Of a stretch of DNA of 9,782 nucleotides, positions 1 to 6,864 are shown piece by piece; the first letter of the stretch is position 1; every line of letters starts with the position of its first letter. Made by a program: the position numbers and the translations under genes. Source of the DNA: Gammaproteobacteria bacterium (GTDB lineage Bacteria > Pseudomonadota > Gammaproteobacteria > S012-40); NCBI GenBank assembly GCA_029864945.1, contig JAOTSL010000101.1:1-9782 (forward strand). The letters are read 5' to 3'. The notes under the pieces were generated by a model that saw only the letters and a list, made by a program, of their open reading frames with translations, searched no databases and was not told the DNA's origin.

Positions 1-1366
1 CCGCTAAAGGTAGGTCAAACCCCTTGCCATCAATGGTAAAGCTTTTGCTTCTTTGGTTTACGTCACTCACTGTTGGATGAAGGTGAAGCATAATGTTGCC
101 GTCTTTATCAATTTGCGGCGTAACATCTAAAGCAATACCCGAAAAAAACGGTGTTAATGTGACGCTGGGTGATGTTTTTGTTTCTGCACCGCCGGTATTT
201 GATGTGGTTCCAGACTCAATGCCGGTAATGTAATATTCTTCGCCGCCCACTTTTATCACGGCCTTTTGATTATTAATGGTCGCAATTCGGGGGCTGGAAA
301 GTACATGCACTTTACCCTGGGTGCTTATCAATTCAATAAAAGCACCGAAATTGCTTGTTTGTAGCGCCATGCTAAATACACCACCAAAAGCGGACGCGAT
401 ACCGCCGTTAATGCCATTGCTAACAATGCTATCTGTTCTTCCTCCGGCGATACCTGTTGTGTTAGCGCCGCTTAAACTTGTGCCGCCACCAACTTGATTT
501 AAATTTAGTGAGGTTGAACCACGGGTAAATAGTTGCCCCCAGTTTATACCTGTCTGGTAGCCGCTATCTAAATCAATTTCAAGTAGTTTTGCTTCAAGTA
601 TTACCTGCCGGGTTATGCTTGATTGGATTTGATCGAGATAATTTTCTATCATGCGTAGTTCACCAGGCAAGCCTCGCGCGATGATAATGCCGGATTGTCC
701 GTTAACCGTTACGCCTCGGCCATCTTCTTTGCCAATAATCGTTTCAAGTTGCTCTTTTAAACTCCGCCAGAAATTAACTTTACTGCTTGTTTCAATTTTT
801 ACACCTGACTTGCTACCCTCTAATAATCCACCGGAGGATGCGCTGGTACCAGAGCTGCCACCACGGTCTATATCGAGATAGTCAACGTTATATATTTTTG
901 TAGTTATCTTTTTTCCGTAAATAATATAATGCGTATCACTTTTCTCGTAATGAAAGCCGTAGGCGTTTTCAATAAAGTTGAAGGCATCATCTAGTGTGAC
1001 ATTTTTTAGTTTTAGTGAAATTTTACCTTCAATGCTGGGATCAAGTACGACGCTGTATTTTGTGCCTTTAACCAGATTGATGTAAACATCCTGCGCTTTT
1101 CCTTTGTTAACGGTCACATTAAAGCGCTCAACCGGTGACGAGTTACTTTGTTGAGGTAAGTCCATTTTTAGCGGTGGCATCAGTGCACTGGAAAGTGAAT
1201 TATTTACCGCTTCGTTATTTAACGAAGATGTTTGCCTAGTATTTTCCAGTTCTGCGGCAATTTTATTCTCTGCATCTTTTTGCCATTTGCTGGATGTTGA
1301 TGCACAAGCGCTTAACATCGTGAGTACGGTGATTGTTAGTAAGCTTTTGGTGTATGGGTTAATCAT
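1..1366 (-). CDS. mshL: MSHA pilus outer-membrane secretin MshL (partial, C-terminus beyond window)
   Basis: Reading leftwards from an ATG at 1366, the frame stays open to the window edge and gives the first 455 residues. It starts with a lipoprotein signal peptide (LTMLSAC, lipid-modified Cys at residue 21). A low-complexity linker follows (about 25-78), then a short secretin/TonB-type N-terminal domain (about 80-150, VERFNVTV to HYIIYG), then a further N domain interrupted by a Gly/Ser-rich insert (about 169-183). The beta-barrel secretin domain begins near 250. Its signature is visible as VHVLSSPRIATINNQKAVI (353-371) and ALDVTPQID (412-420). Secretins of this family form the outer-membrane ring through which the pilus passes. 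The gene follows mshK by 20 bases, as in other msh loci. The start codon has only a weak ribosome binding site. The end of the barrel lies outside the window. Confidence 0.93.
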   Translation of the reverse strand, partial: MINPYTKSLLTITVLTMLSACASTSSKWQKDAENKIAAELENTRQTSSLNNEAVNNSLSSALMPPLKMDLPQQSNSSPVERFNVTVNKGKAQDVYINLVKGTKYSVVLDPSIEGKISLKLKNVTLDDAFNFIENAYGFHYEKSDTHYIIYGKKITTKIYNVDYLDIDRGGSSGTSASSGGLLEGSKSGVKIETSSKVNFWRSLKEQLETIIGKEDGRGVTVNGQSGIIIARGLPGELRMIENYLDQIQSSITRQVILEAKLLEIDLDSGYQTGINWGQLFTRGSTSLNLNQVGGGTSLSGANTTGIAGGRTDSIVSNGINGGIASAFGGVFSMALQTSNFGAFIELISTQGKVHVLSSPRIATINNQKAVIKVGGEEYYITGIESGTTSNTGGAETKTSPSVTLTPFFSGIALDVTPQIDKDGNIMLHLHPTVSDVNQRSKSFTIDGKGFDLPLA

Positions 1367-1374
1367 TGCCAGTT

Positions 1375-1394
1375 AACGGTAAATTATTACCGTT
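1375..1394 (-). repeat. Hairpin between mshK stop and mshL start
   Basis: A perfect 8-base inverted repeat, AACGGTAA (1375-1382) and TTACCGTT (1387-1394), with a 4-base loop. It spans the mshK stop codon and ends 8 bases before the mshL ATG. No U-tract follows, so it is not a typical terminator. In the mRNA it could slow ribosomes leaving mshK or mask the weak mshL initiation region. The inverted repeat is read directly; any role is inferred. Confidence 0.45.
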
Positions 1395-1788
1395 TGACCT
1401 CCTTTATGTTCGAAGGAAAGGTCAGATTCAGTGTAAATCGTTTGCCGTTATAAATAAGTTCAACATTATTTGAATTAATTTTCACTAGTTTTGCACCGTA
1501 AATCTTCTCGCCAATCCCCATTGTTTTGCCGTTAATAATGGCATTTTTTCTTCTATTTGATATCAATGTTTGCTGGAGTGATAACTTTGAAAGTGGGCTT
1601 TTAGTCTTTGTTTTCGCTGCTTTCGATTTTCTTTGCGATGATGAGTCAGAATAATCTGGTTTGGTCGGGTCAGTCATCGCTATCACTAAAGGATTAGTTT
1701 CTGCCGCCATTACGGTATGCGCATCAACAAGTGCTGTAGTGCAAAGCAATAATATTATCGAAAAAGAATTACGTATCATCATGCCCAT
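1387..1788 (-). CDS. mshK: MSHA biogenesis protein MshK (PilP-like periplasmic linker)
   Basis: A 133-residue small exported protein. It has an N-terminal hydrophobic signal sequence (about residues 5-28, ending near VMAAETN). Next come the DPTKPD motif typical of MshK, a Lys/Ser-rich flexible stretch (about 50-65), and a C-terminal beta domain. That domain contains LQQTLIS, NAIINGKTMGIGEKIYGAKL and VELIYNGKRFTLNL, the HR/PilP-like fold that recurs in GspC and PilP. Known relatives bridge the inner-membrane PilN/PilO-type complex to the secretin, which fits its place between mshJ and mshL. The start is uncertain. ATGs at 1788, 1782 and 1779 are in frame and none has a good ribosome binding site; the longest is given. 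It lies 53 bases after mshJ. Confidence 0.85.
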   Translation of the reverse strand: MGMMIRNSFSIILLLCTTALVDAHTVMAAETNPLVIAMTDPTKPDYSDSSSQRKSKAAKTKTKSPLSKLSLQQTLISNRRKNAIINGKTMGIGEKIYGAKLVKINSNNVELIYNGKRFTLNLTFPSNIKEVKR

Positions 1789-1841
1789 GGAGATTGCAAG
1801 TGATGCGCCAATTTAATTTGTTGGTGAAATTGAACTGTCGT

Positions 1842-2573
1842 TTAAAGCGTGAGCCAATTTTTGTTCAGGCTCAAGGTGTATATTTCCAGTTCAATGCGGG
1901 AGTAGGGATGGGATTCTGTTTTTAAATTAAGCTCCTGCCAGAATAAGCGCCAGGGCATTTTCTCAATTTCATTTAAATATGATGCAATATCAGCGTATTT
2001 CCCTCGCAATACCAGACGAACACTGTGTTTATAAACATTGTCTTCACCAATAACTTCTATTATGGGTTTTACGTTTATTGGTTTTGCACCTTTTTGTGGT
2101 GCTTTTTCTACAGCGGGTATTTCACGAGTGGTTTTCACTATAACTGAATCATATTCATGATTTTCCATCGAGATCAACTCGAGCTTACCACTGCGTTTTA
2201 TTAGTTCGCTTAAAAATCGACTCATTTGTTGCGGTGTCACGAACTTTGATGTCGCTGCAGTTATGTCATTTTCCAGTTCGGTTAATTTAATCGTGGCAAC
2301 TTCTAACTGCTTTTTATCTGAGAGGCTCGGGTCTATGCCAACGGTCCCCTGTAAATTGAGTAATTGTGCGGCAAATCCTTTACCATCAGCTTTCACTTTT
2401 TCAATAGACTTGGTCACGTCACTGTATTCTTCCATCAGCGGTTGAATAACAGCCATATCCAATACGGCATATGCGGCTGCAAATACGCCGGTGATTAACA
2501 AACGCCTGATGCCTTTACTTAAATTAAAGTACTGTTTTTTTATATTATTTATTGATGCTGCGCTGCTACTCAT
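1842..2573 (-). CDS. mshJ: MSHA biogenesis protein MshJ (PilO/GspM-like)
   Basis: A 243-residue bitopic inner-membrane protein. A short basic cytoplasmic N-terminus is followed by one membrane segment (about residues 24-44, LLITGVFAAAYAVLDMAV). A charged, probably coiled-coil periplasmic stretch follows (about 46-110). The C-terminus is a ferredoxin-like domain of the PilO/GspM type, with VRLVLRGKYADIASYLNEIE (about 182-201) followed by a PWRLFW segment. In the family, this protein pairs with the PilN-like partner to align platform and secretin. Its ATG overlaps the stop of the PilN-like gene by four bases (ATGA), indicating translational coupling; no strong ribosome binding site is seen. Its position between the PilN-like gene and mshK matches the conserved msh order. 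Confidence 0.87.
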   Translation of the reverse strand: MSSSAASINNIKKQYFNLSKGIRRLLITGVFAAAYAVLDMAVIQPLMEEYSDVTKSIEKVKADGKGFAAQLLNLQGTVGIDPSLSDKKQLEVATIKLTELENDITAATSKFVTPQQMSRFLSELIKRSGKLELISMENHEYDSVIVKTTREIPAVEKAPQKGAKPINVKPIIEVIGEDNVYKHSVRLVLRGKYADIASYLNEIEKMPWRLFWQELNLKTESHPYSRIELEIYTLSLNKNWLTL

Positions 2574-3214
2574 TGTTGGAGTTTCTTTAAAGCGGATTCC
2601 AGTGGTGTTTTATCAGGTAACTTATCGGTGGATATTATAAAGTTAACGATATTACTGGAGGTGTTTTTTTCATCTGTATCGAGATGTAATACAGTAAATG
2701 TAATTCCTGAAAAAATGAGTTCGTTAGACAGATTTTGTAAATACTGTGTGAAAAGGCCGGCATTTCTGCTTGCCCCGGTGAGCGTTATTTTATGCCCGTT
2801 TTCTGAAAATTCTATTTCTCTTAGCCATAAACCTTTTATATCCTGGTTGGATAAGGCGACGAAACGTTTGTAAAAACTGGCAGAAATATCAGTGGATTCT
2901 TGAGTTAGCTGATTTTTAAGTGCTTGTTTGTGGTTTATTTTTTGTTTTATATTGAGCAAGTCGATTTTTAGTTTGTCATCATATCCCGATTGATTGAGTT
3001 CGTCTTTAACTTTGCTTAGAGCCTGCTGGGTAAATGATGCTGTTTTTTGGTACTCGGTATATTCTTTTTTAAGTGTCTCAATTTTCCAATAGGCGATACT
3101 GGCGGCAGAAATTAAAATCACCATAATAACGATGATAATGCCTGATGCTTTTCTGGAGATATGTATTTTTTCTTTAGGAGGGAACTGAGCCGTATATAGG
3201 TTAACGTACTGCAT
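2570..3214 (-). CDS. mshI2: PilN-like MSHA biogenesis protein (MshI2-type)
   Basis: A 214-residue PilN-like protein. The N-terminal motif MQYVNLYTAQFPPKEK corresponds to the conserved INL-type peptide that PilN proteins use to bind their PilM-like partner. One membrane segment follows (about 24-42), then a coiled coil (about 45-110), then a small alpha/beta periplasmic domain (LWLREIEFSENGHKITLTG). The start is set at 3214 because a strong ribosome binding site, AAAGGAAAG, lies just before it and the binding motif then begins at residue 1. A longer frame from 3244 would add ten unrelated residues. It overlaps mshI by 14 bases. In several msh loci the PilM-like and PilN-like proteins are annotated as MshI and MshI2; the symbol is by position and fold. 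Confidence 0.82.
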   Translation of the reverse strand: MQYVNLYTAQFPPKEKIHISRKASGIIIVIMVILISAASIAYWKIETLKKEYTEYQKTASFTQQALSKVKDELNQSGYDDKLKIDLLNIKQKINHKQALKNQLTQESTDISASFYKRFVALSNQDIKGLWLREIEFSENGHKITLTGASRNAGLFTQYLQNLSNELIFSGITFTVLHLDTDEKNTSSNIVNFIISTDKLPDKTPLESALKKLQQ

Positions 3215-4127
3215 CGGCTTTCCTTTGTTCCTGGCGTAGCCCAAGACCTATAGTAAGGAGGAATTTTGATAATTTTGCGGCATCAATATTGTCTAATCCT
3301 TTGATATGTTTTTCGATTTCATATTTATGGCAAGATAGAGACAGATTTTGCTTAAGAAATTTTTCAAATCCAGATGATTCAAGGCCAATTGGCATAAGTA
3401 ATAGATTTGAAATTGGTATTTGATTGTAGTGGCGCTCGAAATAGTCGATGGAGCGCTGTACTTCTAGTGCAATGTTCTCCATCCCGTTAAGGTTGTTGGT
3501 GATGGCGTTAAAGCCTATGTCAATATTTCGAATTAGGTGGAGGTTATCGTCGCTAAAAAATAATATTTTTCCATGTTCGCTTGATAGCCATAACGTAACC
3601 ACGCCGAGTTTTTCGTATTTATCTAATATCACCAGATTCCTAATGGCAAACTCTTCTATGTCAATGGCGTTAAGATCGAGTTTAGCCTCTTCAAATTGCT
3701 TTGCAATTTCAGATATTTTCGCTTTATTAGCCGCAACAATATTAATGTGTTTCTTCCCAATACCATAATCCGGAGCGGAAAATGTATCGAGTGTGACATC
3801 GTCAATGGGGTTGATGAGCAGGTCTTTTATTTCCCAATGAAGGGCGTTGGTCAGGTCTTCATCCGGCACACTAGGCTTATCAGTCAGTAGCAGTTGATAG
3901 AATTGATTGTGAATATAAGTATTGCAGTGTGTCTTTTTTAGGTTTCTGGATTTTGCTAAATGCTTAAGTAAAAGTGGATGTGAATTGAGCTCACCTTCAC
4001 AAAATTCCAGGTCTTCTACACAGGGGGGCTCTCCTTTATGTTGAGATACACGCACAAAGCAAATTCCATCGTCAAAAAAACCGAAGGAACAGTTATCTTT
4101 CTTTGCTATTTTTTTATTTAAAACCAT
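3201..4127 (-). CDS. mshI: MSHA biogenesis protein MshI (PilM-like cytoplasmic protein)
   Basis: A 308-residue soluble protein without membrane segments, resembling the actin-fold PilM/GspL-cytoplasmic family. It opens with a strand-turn-strand (FGFFDDGICFVRVS, about 15-28). A middle region contains ALHWEIKDLL (about 95-104), typical of MshI/PilM. A second half begins near VVTLWLSSEHGKILFF and continues with the paired strands LHLIRNIDIG. In PilM homologues this fold binds the cytoplasmic N-terminus of PilN, here encoded immediately downstream with a 14-base overlap. It is the first gene of the mshI-L run and starts after a divergent non-coding region, so it probably has its own promoter. The ATG at 4127 has a weak ribosome binding site. 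A proline codon pair produces a C6 run near 4023-4028. Confidence 0.87.
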   Translation of the reverse strand: MVLNKKIAKKDNCSFGFFDDGICFVRVSQHKGEPPCVEDLEFCEGELNSHPLLLKHLAKSRNLKKTHCNTYIHNQFYQLLLTDKPSVPDEDLTNALHWEIKDLLINPIDDVTLDTFSAPDYGIGKKHINIVAANKAKISEIAKQFEEAKLDLNAIDIEEFAIRNLVILDKYEKLGVVTLWLSSEHGKILFFSDDNLHLIRNIDIGFNAITNNLNGMENIALEVQRSIDYFERHYNQIPISNLLLMPIGLESSGFEKFLKQNLSLSCHKYEIEKHIKGLDNIDAAKLSKFLLTIGLGLRQEQRKADAVR

Positions 4128-4137
4128 ATATCAGCAT

Positions 4138-4169
4138 TTAACAAGTAAGTTTTGGGGCTTGTAAGTTTT
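4138..4169. repeat. Direct and inverted repeats in the mshI leader
   Basis: GTAAGTTTT occurs twice (4145-4153 and 4161-4169), 16 bases apart, immediately upstream of the mshI start. Overlapping these is an imperfect dyad, TTAACAAG (4138-4145) and CTTGTAA (4158-4164), which could form a small hairpin in the mshI mRNA next to its start codon. The repeats are read directly. A regulatory role, for example protein binding or translational control, is only a possibility. Confidence 0.35.
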
Positions 4170-4323
4170 ACGGCAATGTCGGGATAATACTTGAGTTGTT
4201 CTAAATATTTATAATTTTCCGCTCCAGTTGGGCATAAAAACCGGTTTAAAAGGCGAAGTTAAAATAAACTAAAGATAATCAGTTTTTTGTCGTTGTAGGT
4301 AGCTAATCTATTACGTATTATGA

Positions 4324-4352
4324 CTAATGAGTCTAATGAAAGTATTTGTCAA
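4324..4352 (-). promoter_or_regulatory. Candidate promoter for mshI with overlapping tandem repeat
   Basis: On the minus strand a perfect -35 element TTGACA (4352-4347) is followed after 17 bases by CATTAG (4329-4324), a 3 of 6 match to the -10 consensus. The expected start point near 4317 would leave a leader of about 190 bases before mshI. A tandem near-repeat, GACTAATGA/GTCTAATGA (4322-4339 on the plus strand), covers the -10 and spacer, where a regulator could act. The -35 is convincing; the -10 is weak. Confidence 0.35.
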
Positions 4353-4420
4353 CCCTCGTTGTCAGCGCTACGCGCGCTACGAATTTAAAAGGGATTTTGA
4401 GCGACATATTTCAGTATTTA

Positions 4421-4449
4421 TTGCGATAAGTCCAAGTAATAACTATAGG
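4421..4449 (+). promoter_or_regulatory. Candidate promoter for the diguanylate cyclase gene
   Basis: TTGCGA (4421-4426) and TATAGG (4444-4449) are separated by exactly 17 bases, each matching four of six consensus positions of a vegetative sigma-70 promoter. Transcription would start near 4456, about 57 bases before the ATG. The downstream edge overlaps the first GGCAATG element (4448-4454). A second AT-rich candidate -10 (TATATT, 4488-4493) has no good -35 partner. Confidence 0.4.
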
Positions 4450-4484
4450 CAATGATAAGCCCTGTGTGGCTTTTAAAGGCAATG
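4448..4484 (+). repeat. Paired GGCAATG elements at the cyclase promoter
   Basis: GGCAATG occurs at 4448-4454 and again at 4478-4484. The copies are in the same orientation and 30 bases apart, close to three helical turns. Between them a short stem AAGCC/GGCTT (4457-4461 and 4468-4472) could form. The first copy touches the candidate -10. This spacing is what one would expect of two sites bound on the same face of DNA by a regulator, but no known regulator motif was recognised. Confidence 0.35.
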
Positions 4485-4512
4485 CATTATATTTTAGCTA
4501 TGGAATAATTTG

Positions 4513-5763
4513 ATGGGATATAAGAATCAAATATTGGTTGTTGACGATAGTGCTTCTCTTTGTGATTTAATATCGATTCAAATGCAGGCCATATCAGATA
4601 TAGAAATTGCGTTTGCATCCAGTTATGCAGAAGCAGAAGACCTATTATTGCAAGGTATCGATTATCTTTGTGCAGTTCTGGATCTTAATCTTCCTGATGC
4701 GCCGAATGGTGAAATTATTGATCTTGTTCAACAATATAATATCCCATCGATTATTCTCACTGGTTCAATTAAGTCTGCTATTAAAAATACAGTGAATTCA
4801 GAGTTTGTAATAGATTATATTGTAAAACGGAATCCCAGTGATATTAAGTACCTCGCATCAACGATAAAAAATATATACAACAATCAGTTTGTTAAAGTAT
4901 TAGCTGTCGATGATTCAGTTTCCTTTTGTGAATATCTTGTGAAATTACTCGGAAATCTTAGGTACCACATTTTTACTGCCTCTAATGGTGAGGAAGCACT
5001 CGCTGTTATGAACGAACACCCTGATATTAGTTTAGTAATTACCGATTATTTTATGCCAAAAATGGATGGTCTTAGTCTTATCTCTGAGATTAGAAAATAC
5101 CGAAAACGAGAAGAGATTGCTATTCTTGGTTTGTCTGTTCAAAATGATAATGAACTTATTGTTAACCTTTTAAAAGTCGGTGCAAATGATTATATGACAA
5201 AGCCTTTTATTGTTAATGAGTTCTATTGTCGCGTGCTTCAGAACACAAATATGATTGGGTTTGTTCGTAATATCAACGAGTGCGCTACTCGTGATTTTTT
5301 AACGAGTGTTTACAATAGACAAAGTTTGTTTGACATGGGTGAATTGATGTATGCTAATGCTAAGCGTGACAGCATTGATATTGCCGTTGCTATGATTGAT
5401 GCTGATAATTTTAAATCAATCAACGATGAATATGGGCATGATGCAGGTGATCAGGTGTTAGTTAAGATATCGAAAACACTGAAGTCTCAGCTTCGTACGA
5501 GTGATATCGTTGCTCGATTTGGGGGGGAGGAGTTTGTTTGTGTTACAGTGATAAAGAACGATGATGCGTTAACGGTTTTTGATCGTATTCGAATGGCAAT
5601 TGAAAAAATACAAATTGAAGTCGAAGGAAAGGTGCTTGAAGTCAGCGTAAGTATAGGCGTAACCAAAGATCTGTCATCATCTTTTAACGATATGATAAAA
5701 ATTGCAGACAAAGGGATGTTTCAAGCAAAAGAAGCCGGCCGTAATCGCGTAATTGAAATATAA
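4513..5763 (+). CDS. Response regulator diguanylate cyclase, REC-REC-GGDEF
   Basis: A 416-residue soluble protein with three domains. REC1 (about 6-118) has the acidic pair D11/D12, phospho-acceptor D57, T83 and K105. REC2 (about 127-243) has D133/D134, acceptor D178 in ITDYFMPKMDG, S208 and K230 in the TKPF motif. The GGDEF domain (about 255-416) has metal-binding D296 in MIDADNFKSINDEYGHDAGD and a GGEEF active site (337-341). A product-inhibition site RTSD (328-331) lies five residues before it. It should make c-di-GMP from two GTP when phosphorylated; the layout resembles PleD of Caulobacter. ATG at 4513 is preferred over TTG at 4510 because GGAA sits seven bases before it. It runs opposite to the flanking msh genes. 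No cognate histidine kinase is in the window. The two catalytic glycines fall in a G7 run (5521-5527). Confidence 0.93.
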   Translation: MGYKNQILVVDDSASLCDLISIQMQAISDIEIAFASSYAEAEDLLLQGIDYLCAVLDLNLPDAPNGEIIDLVQQYNIPSIILTGSIKSAIKNTVNSEFVIDYIVKRNPSDIKYLASTIKNIYNNQFVKVLAVDDSVSFCEYLVKLLGNLRYHIFTASNGEEALAVMNEHPDISLVITDYFMPKMDGLSLISEIRKYRKREEIAILGLSVQNDNELIVNLLKVGANDYMTKPFIVNEFYCRVLQNTNMIGFVRNINECATRDFLTSVYNRQSLFDMGELMYANAKRDSIDIAVAMIDADNFKSINDEYGHDAGDQVLVKISKTLKSQLRTSDIVARFGGEEFVCVTVIKNDDALTVFDRIRMAIEKIQIEVEGKVLEVSVSIGVTKDLSSSFNDMIKIADKGMFQAKEAGRNRVIEI

Positions 5764-5810
5764 TACGATTAAATAATTTATCTTATGTTTTTGGAGTTAT
5801 GATATGTAGA

Positions 5811-5851
5811 AATAAATCAATTTAAAAAAATGAAATTGTCTTGATTTTATT
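5811..5851. terminator. AT-rich hairpin between convergent genes (possible bidirectional terminator)
   Basis: An imperfect inverted repeat lies between the cyclase stop and the convergent mshP stop: CAATTT (5818-5823) with AAATTG (5833-5838), flanked by AATAAAT and ATTTTATT. The stem is AT-rich with a bulge and lacks a strong GC core, so termination would be weak. It is the only plausible terminator structure seen in this 96-base convergent gap. Confidence 0.3.
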
Positions 5852-5859
5852 GTTTCATA

Positions 5860-6864
5860 TTAGTTCTCAATCCAAGTGGCCACATTCCAGTCCGGAACGG
5901 CAATGTCTGGAATGAAAATACTCACTTCATCAACCCACACGTCTACAGACCCAATTTTATTTGCTTGTTTTAAATCGTAATTAATTCGAACCCTGTCGTA
6001 TCTTGCGCCTGCGGTGAATGAGAGAGTTGGTGAGGGAGATATAGTCCATGGAATATTTCGTTTGGTATTGTCGCTAGCAAGGTTCACGGTGGCATAAACT
6101 CCTGTGCTGTCAACAAGGTCCAGGCTTGTAATTTGTGGGTTATTACCTAGTGTTGTTTTGGTGTATGCAGTGGCCATTTGTGCTGTGGCTGTTATAGGGG
6201 CGGGAGTGCCTATCGTAACAGCAATCGTTTTTTCGATATAACCAATAATATGACCACTTATATCGCCAGTGTGAATATTAAATGACCCAGTTCCTGCGTT
6301 GGCGAGATCAATACAAGGTGGGTTCATGCAGTTATTCGCTGGGTCGATGGCTATTGTGGAGTTTGTGCCAGTTATTAACACGGAAGGGTAATCTACCCAG
6401 GTATTAATGTCGGTAAAGTATTCATTAAACACAAAGGCGGAGCCACCAACGGCTCCTGTACCACCATTGCTGTTTACTAAAGTTACATCAATATATCGAG
6501 TTATATTATTACTTTTCCCCATTACTTTTATGGTGCAATTACCGGCGGATGGATTAGAGGCCGCGACAATTTGAAAACTGACTTTCAAATTTGCATTTGA
6601 GTAAGTGTGAGCCGCAAGATCGATCAGCTGGACTGGTGTGCAACTGCCAGTATCATTTTTTAAAATGTATATTGCTCGATCAATTGCGGACTCTGCGGCA
6701 AATAAGGCCTGAATAGCGTCACGATTTTGATTTTGGTCACTCAGGCTGGATGAGGCGATATTTAACGCAGCGACCAGCATTGAAGAAACAACAACAACGA
6801 GTATAAACACAATAACAACTGAAATAGCACCTTTTTGTTTACAAGAAGTGAAAGCACGTCTCAT
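5860..6864 (-). CDS. mshP: MshP-like minor prepilin with extra C-terminal beta-rich domain
   Basis: A 334-residue prepilin-like protein. A basic leader ends at KQKG (residue 12), the expected prepilin peptidase cut. A hydrophobic helix follows (13-36, AISVVIVFILVVVVSSMLV) that lacks the usual glutamate at position +5, as in MshP, PilX and GspK relatives. Residues 13-131 match the expected MshP size. A Gly-rich linker (about 132-142, NSNGGTGAVGG) then joins a second domain (about 145-320). That domain is Thr/Ser/Asn-rich with alternating strands, a CMNPPC cysteine pair and an ending (VRINYDLK...SVDVWVDEVSIF) reminiscent of jelly-roll carbohydrate-binding or LamG-like modules. Typical MshP is about half this length. 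It overlaps mshO by four bases (ATGA). It may form the pilus tip with an adhesive head; that role is inferred. Confidence 0.78.
   Translation of the reverse strand: MRRAFTSCKQKGAISVVIVFILVVVVSSMLVAALNIASSSLSDQNQNRDAIQALFAAESAIDRAIYILKNDTGSCTPVQLIDLAAHTYSNANLKVSFQIVAASNPSAGNCTIKVMGKSNNITRYIDVTLVNSNGGTGAVGGSAFVFNEYFTDINTWVDYPSVLITGTNSTIAIDPANNCMNPPCIDLANAGTGSFNIHTGDISGHIIGYIEKTIAVTIGTPAPITATAQMATAYTKTTLGNNPQITSLDLVDSTGVYATVNLASDNTKRNIPWTISPSPTLSFTAGARYDRVRINYDLKQANKIGSVDVWVDEVSIFIPDIAVPDWNVATWIEN

Larger units (their letters stand above)
4128..4512. other. Divergent non-coding region between mshI and the diguanylate cyclase gene
   Basis: This is the longest stretch in the window without a gene (385 bases). 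It holds candidate promoters for both directions, the leader repeats of mshI and a tandem 9-base repeat at 4322-4339. It also has a GC-rich patch with two copies of GCGCTACG (4365-4372 and 4374-4381), a palindrome AAACCGGTTT (4238-4247), and paired GGCAATG elements before the cyclase gene. No open frame of note and no tRNA-like or riboswitch-like structure was recognised in it. It is the likely control point for both the mshI-L run and the cyclase. Confidence 0.6.

Noticed and set aside
276..881. Plus-strand open frames within the mshL region
   Set aside because: They are antisense to a clear secretin reading frame, have no family features and no ribosome binding sites.
3215..3244. Longer start for the PilN-like gene at 3244
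   Set aside because: The ATG at 3214 has a strong AAAGGA site at good spacing and begins directly at the partner-binding motif; the ten extra residues have no support.
3448..3890. Plus-strand open frames opposite mshI
   Set aside because: They lie inside the well-supported mshI frame, show no domain pattern and overlap each other in different frames.
4510..4512. TTG start codon for the cyclase
   Set aside because: The next codon is an ATG with better spacing (seven bases) to GGAA.
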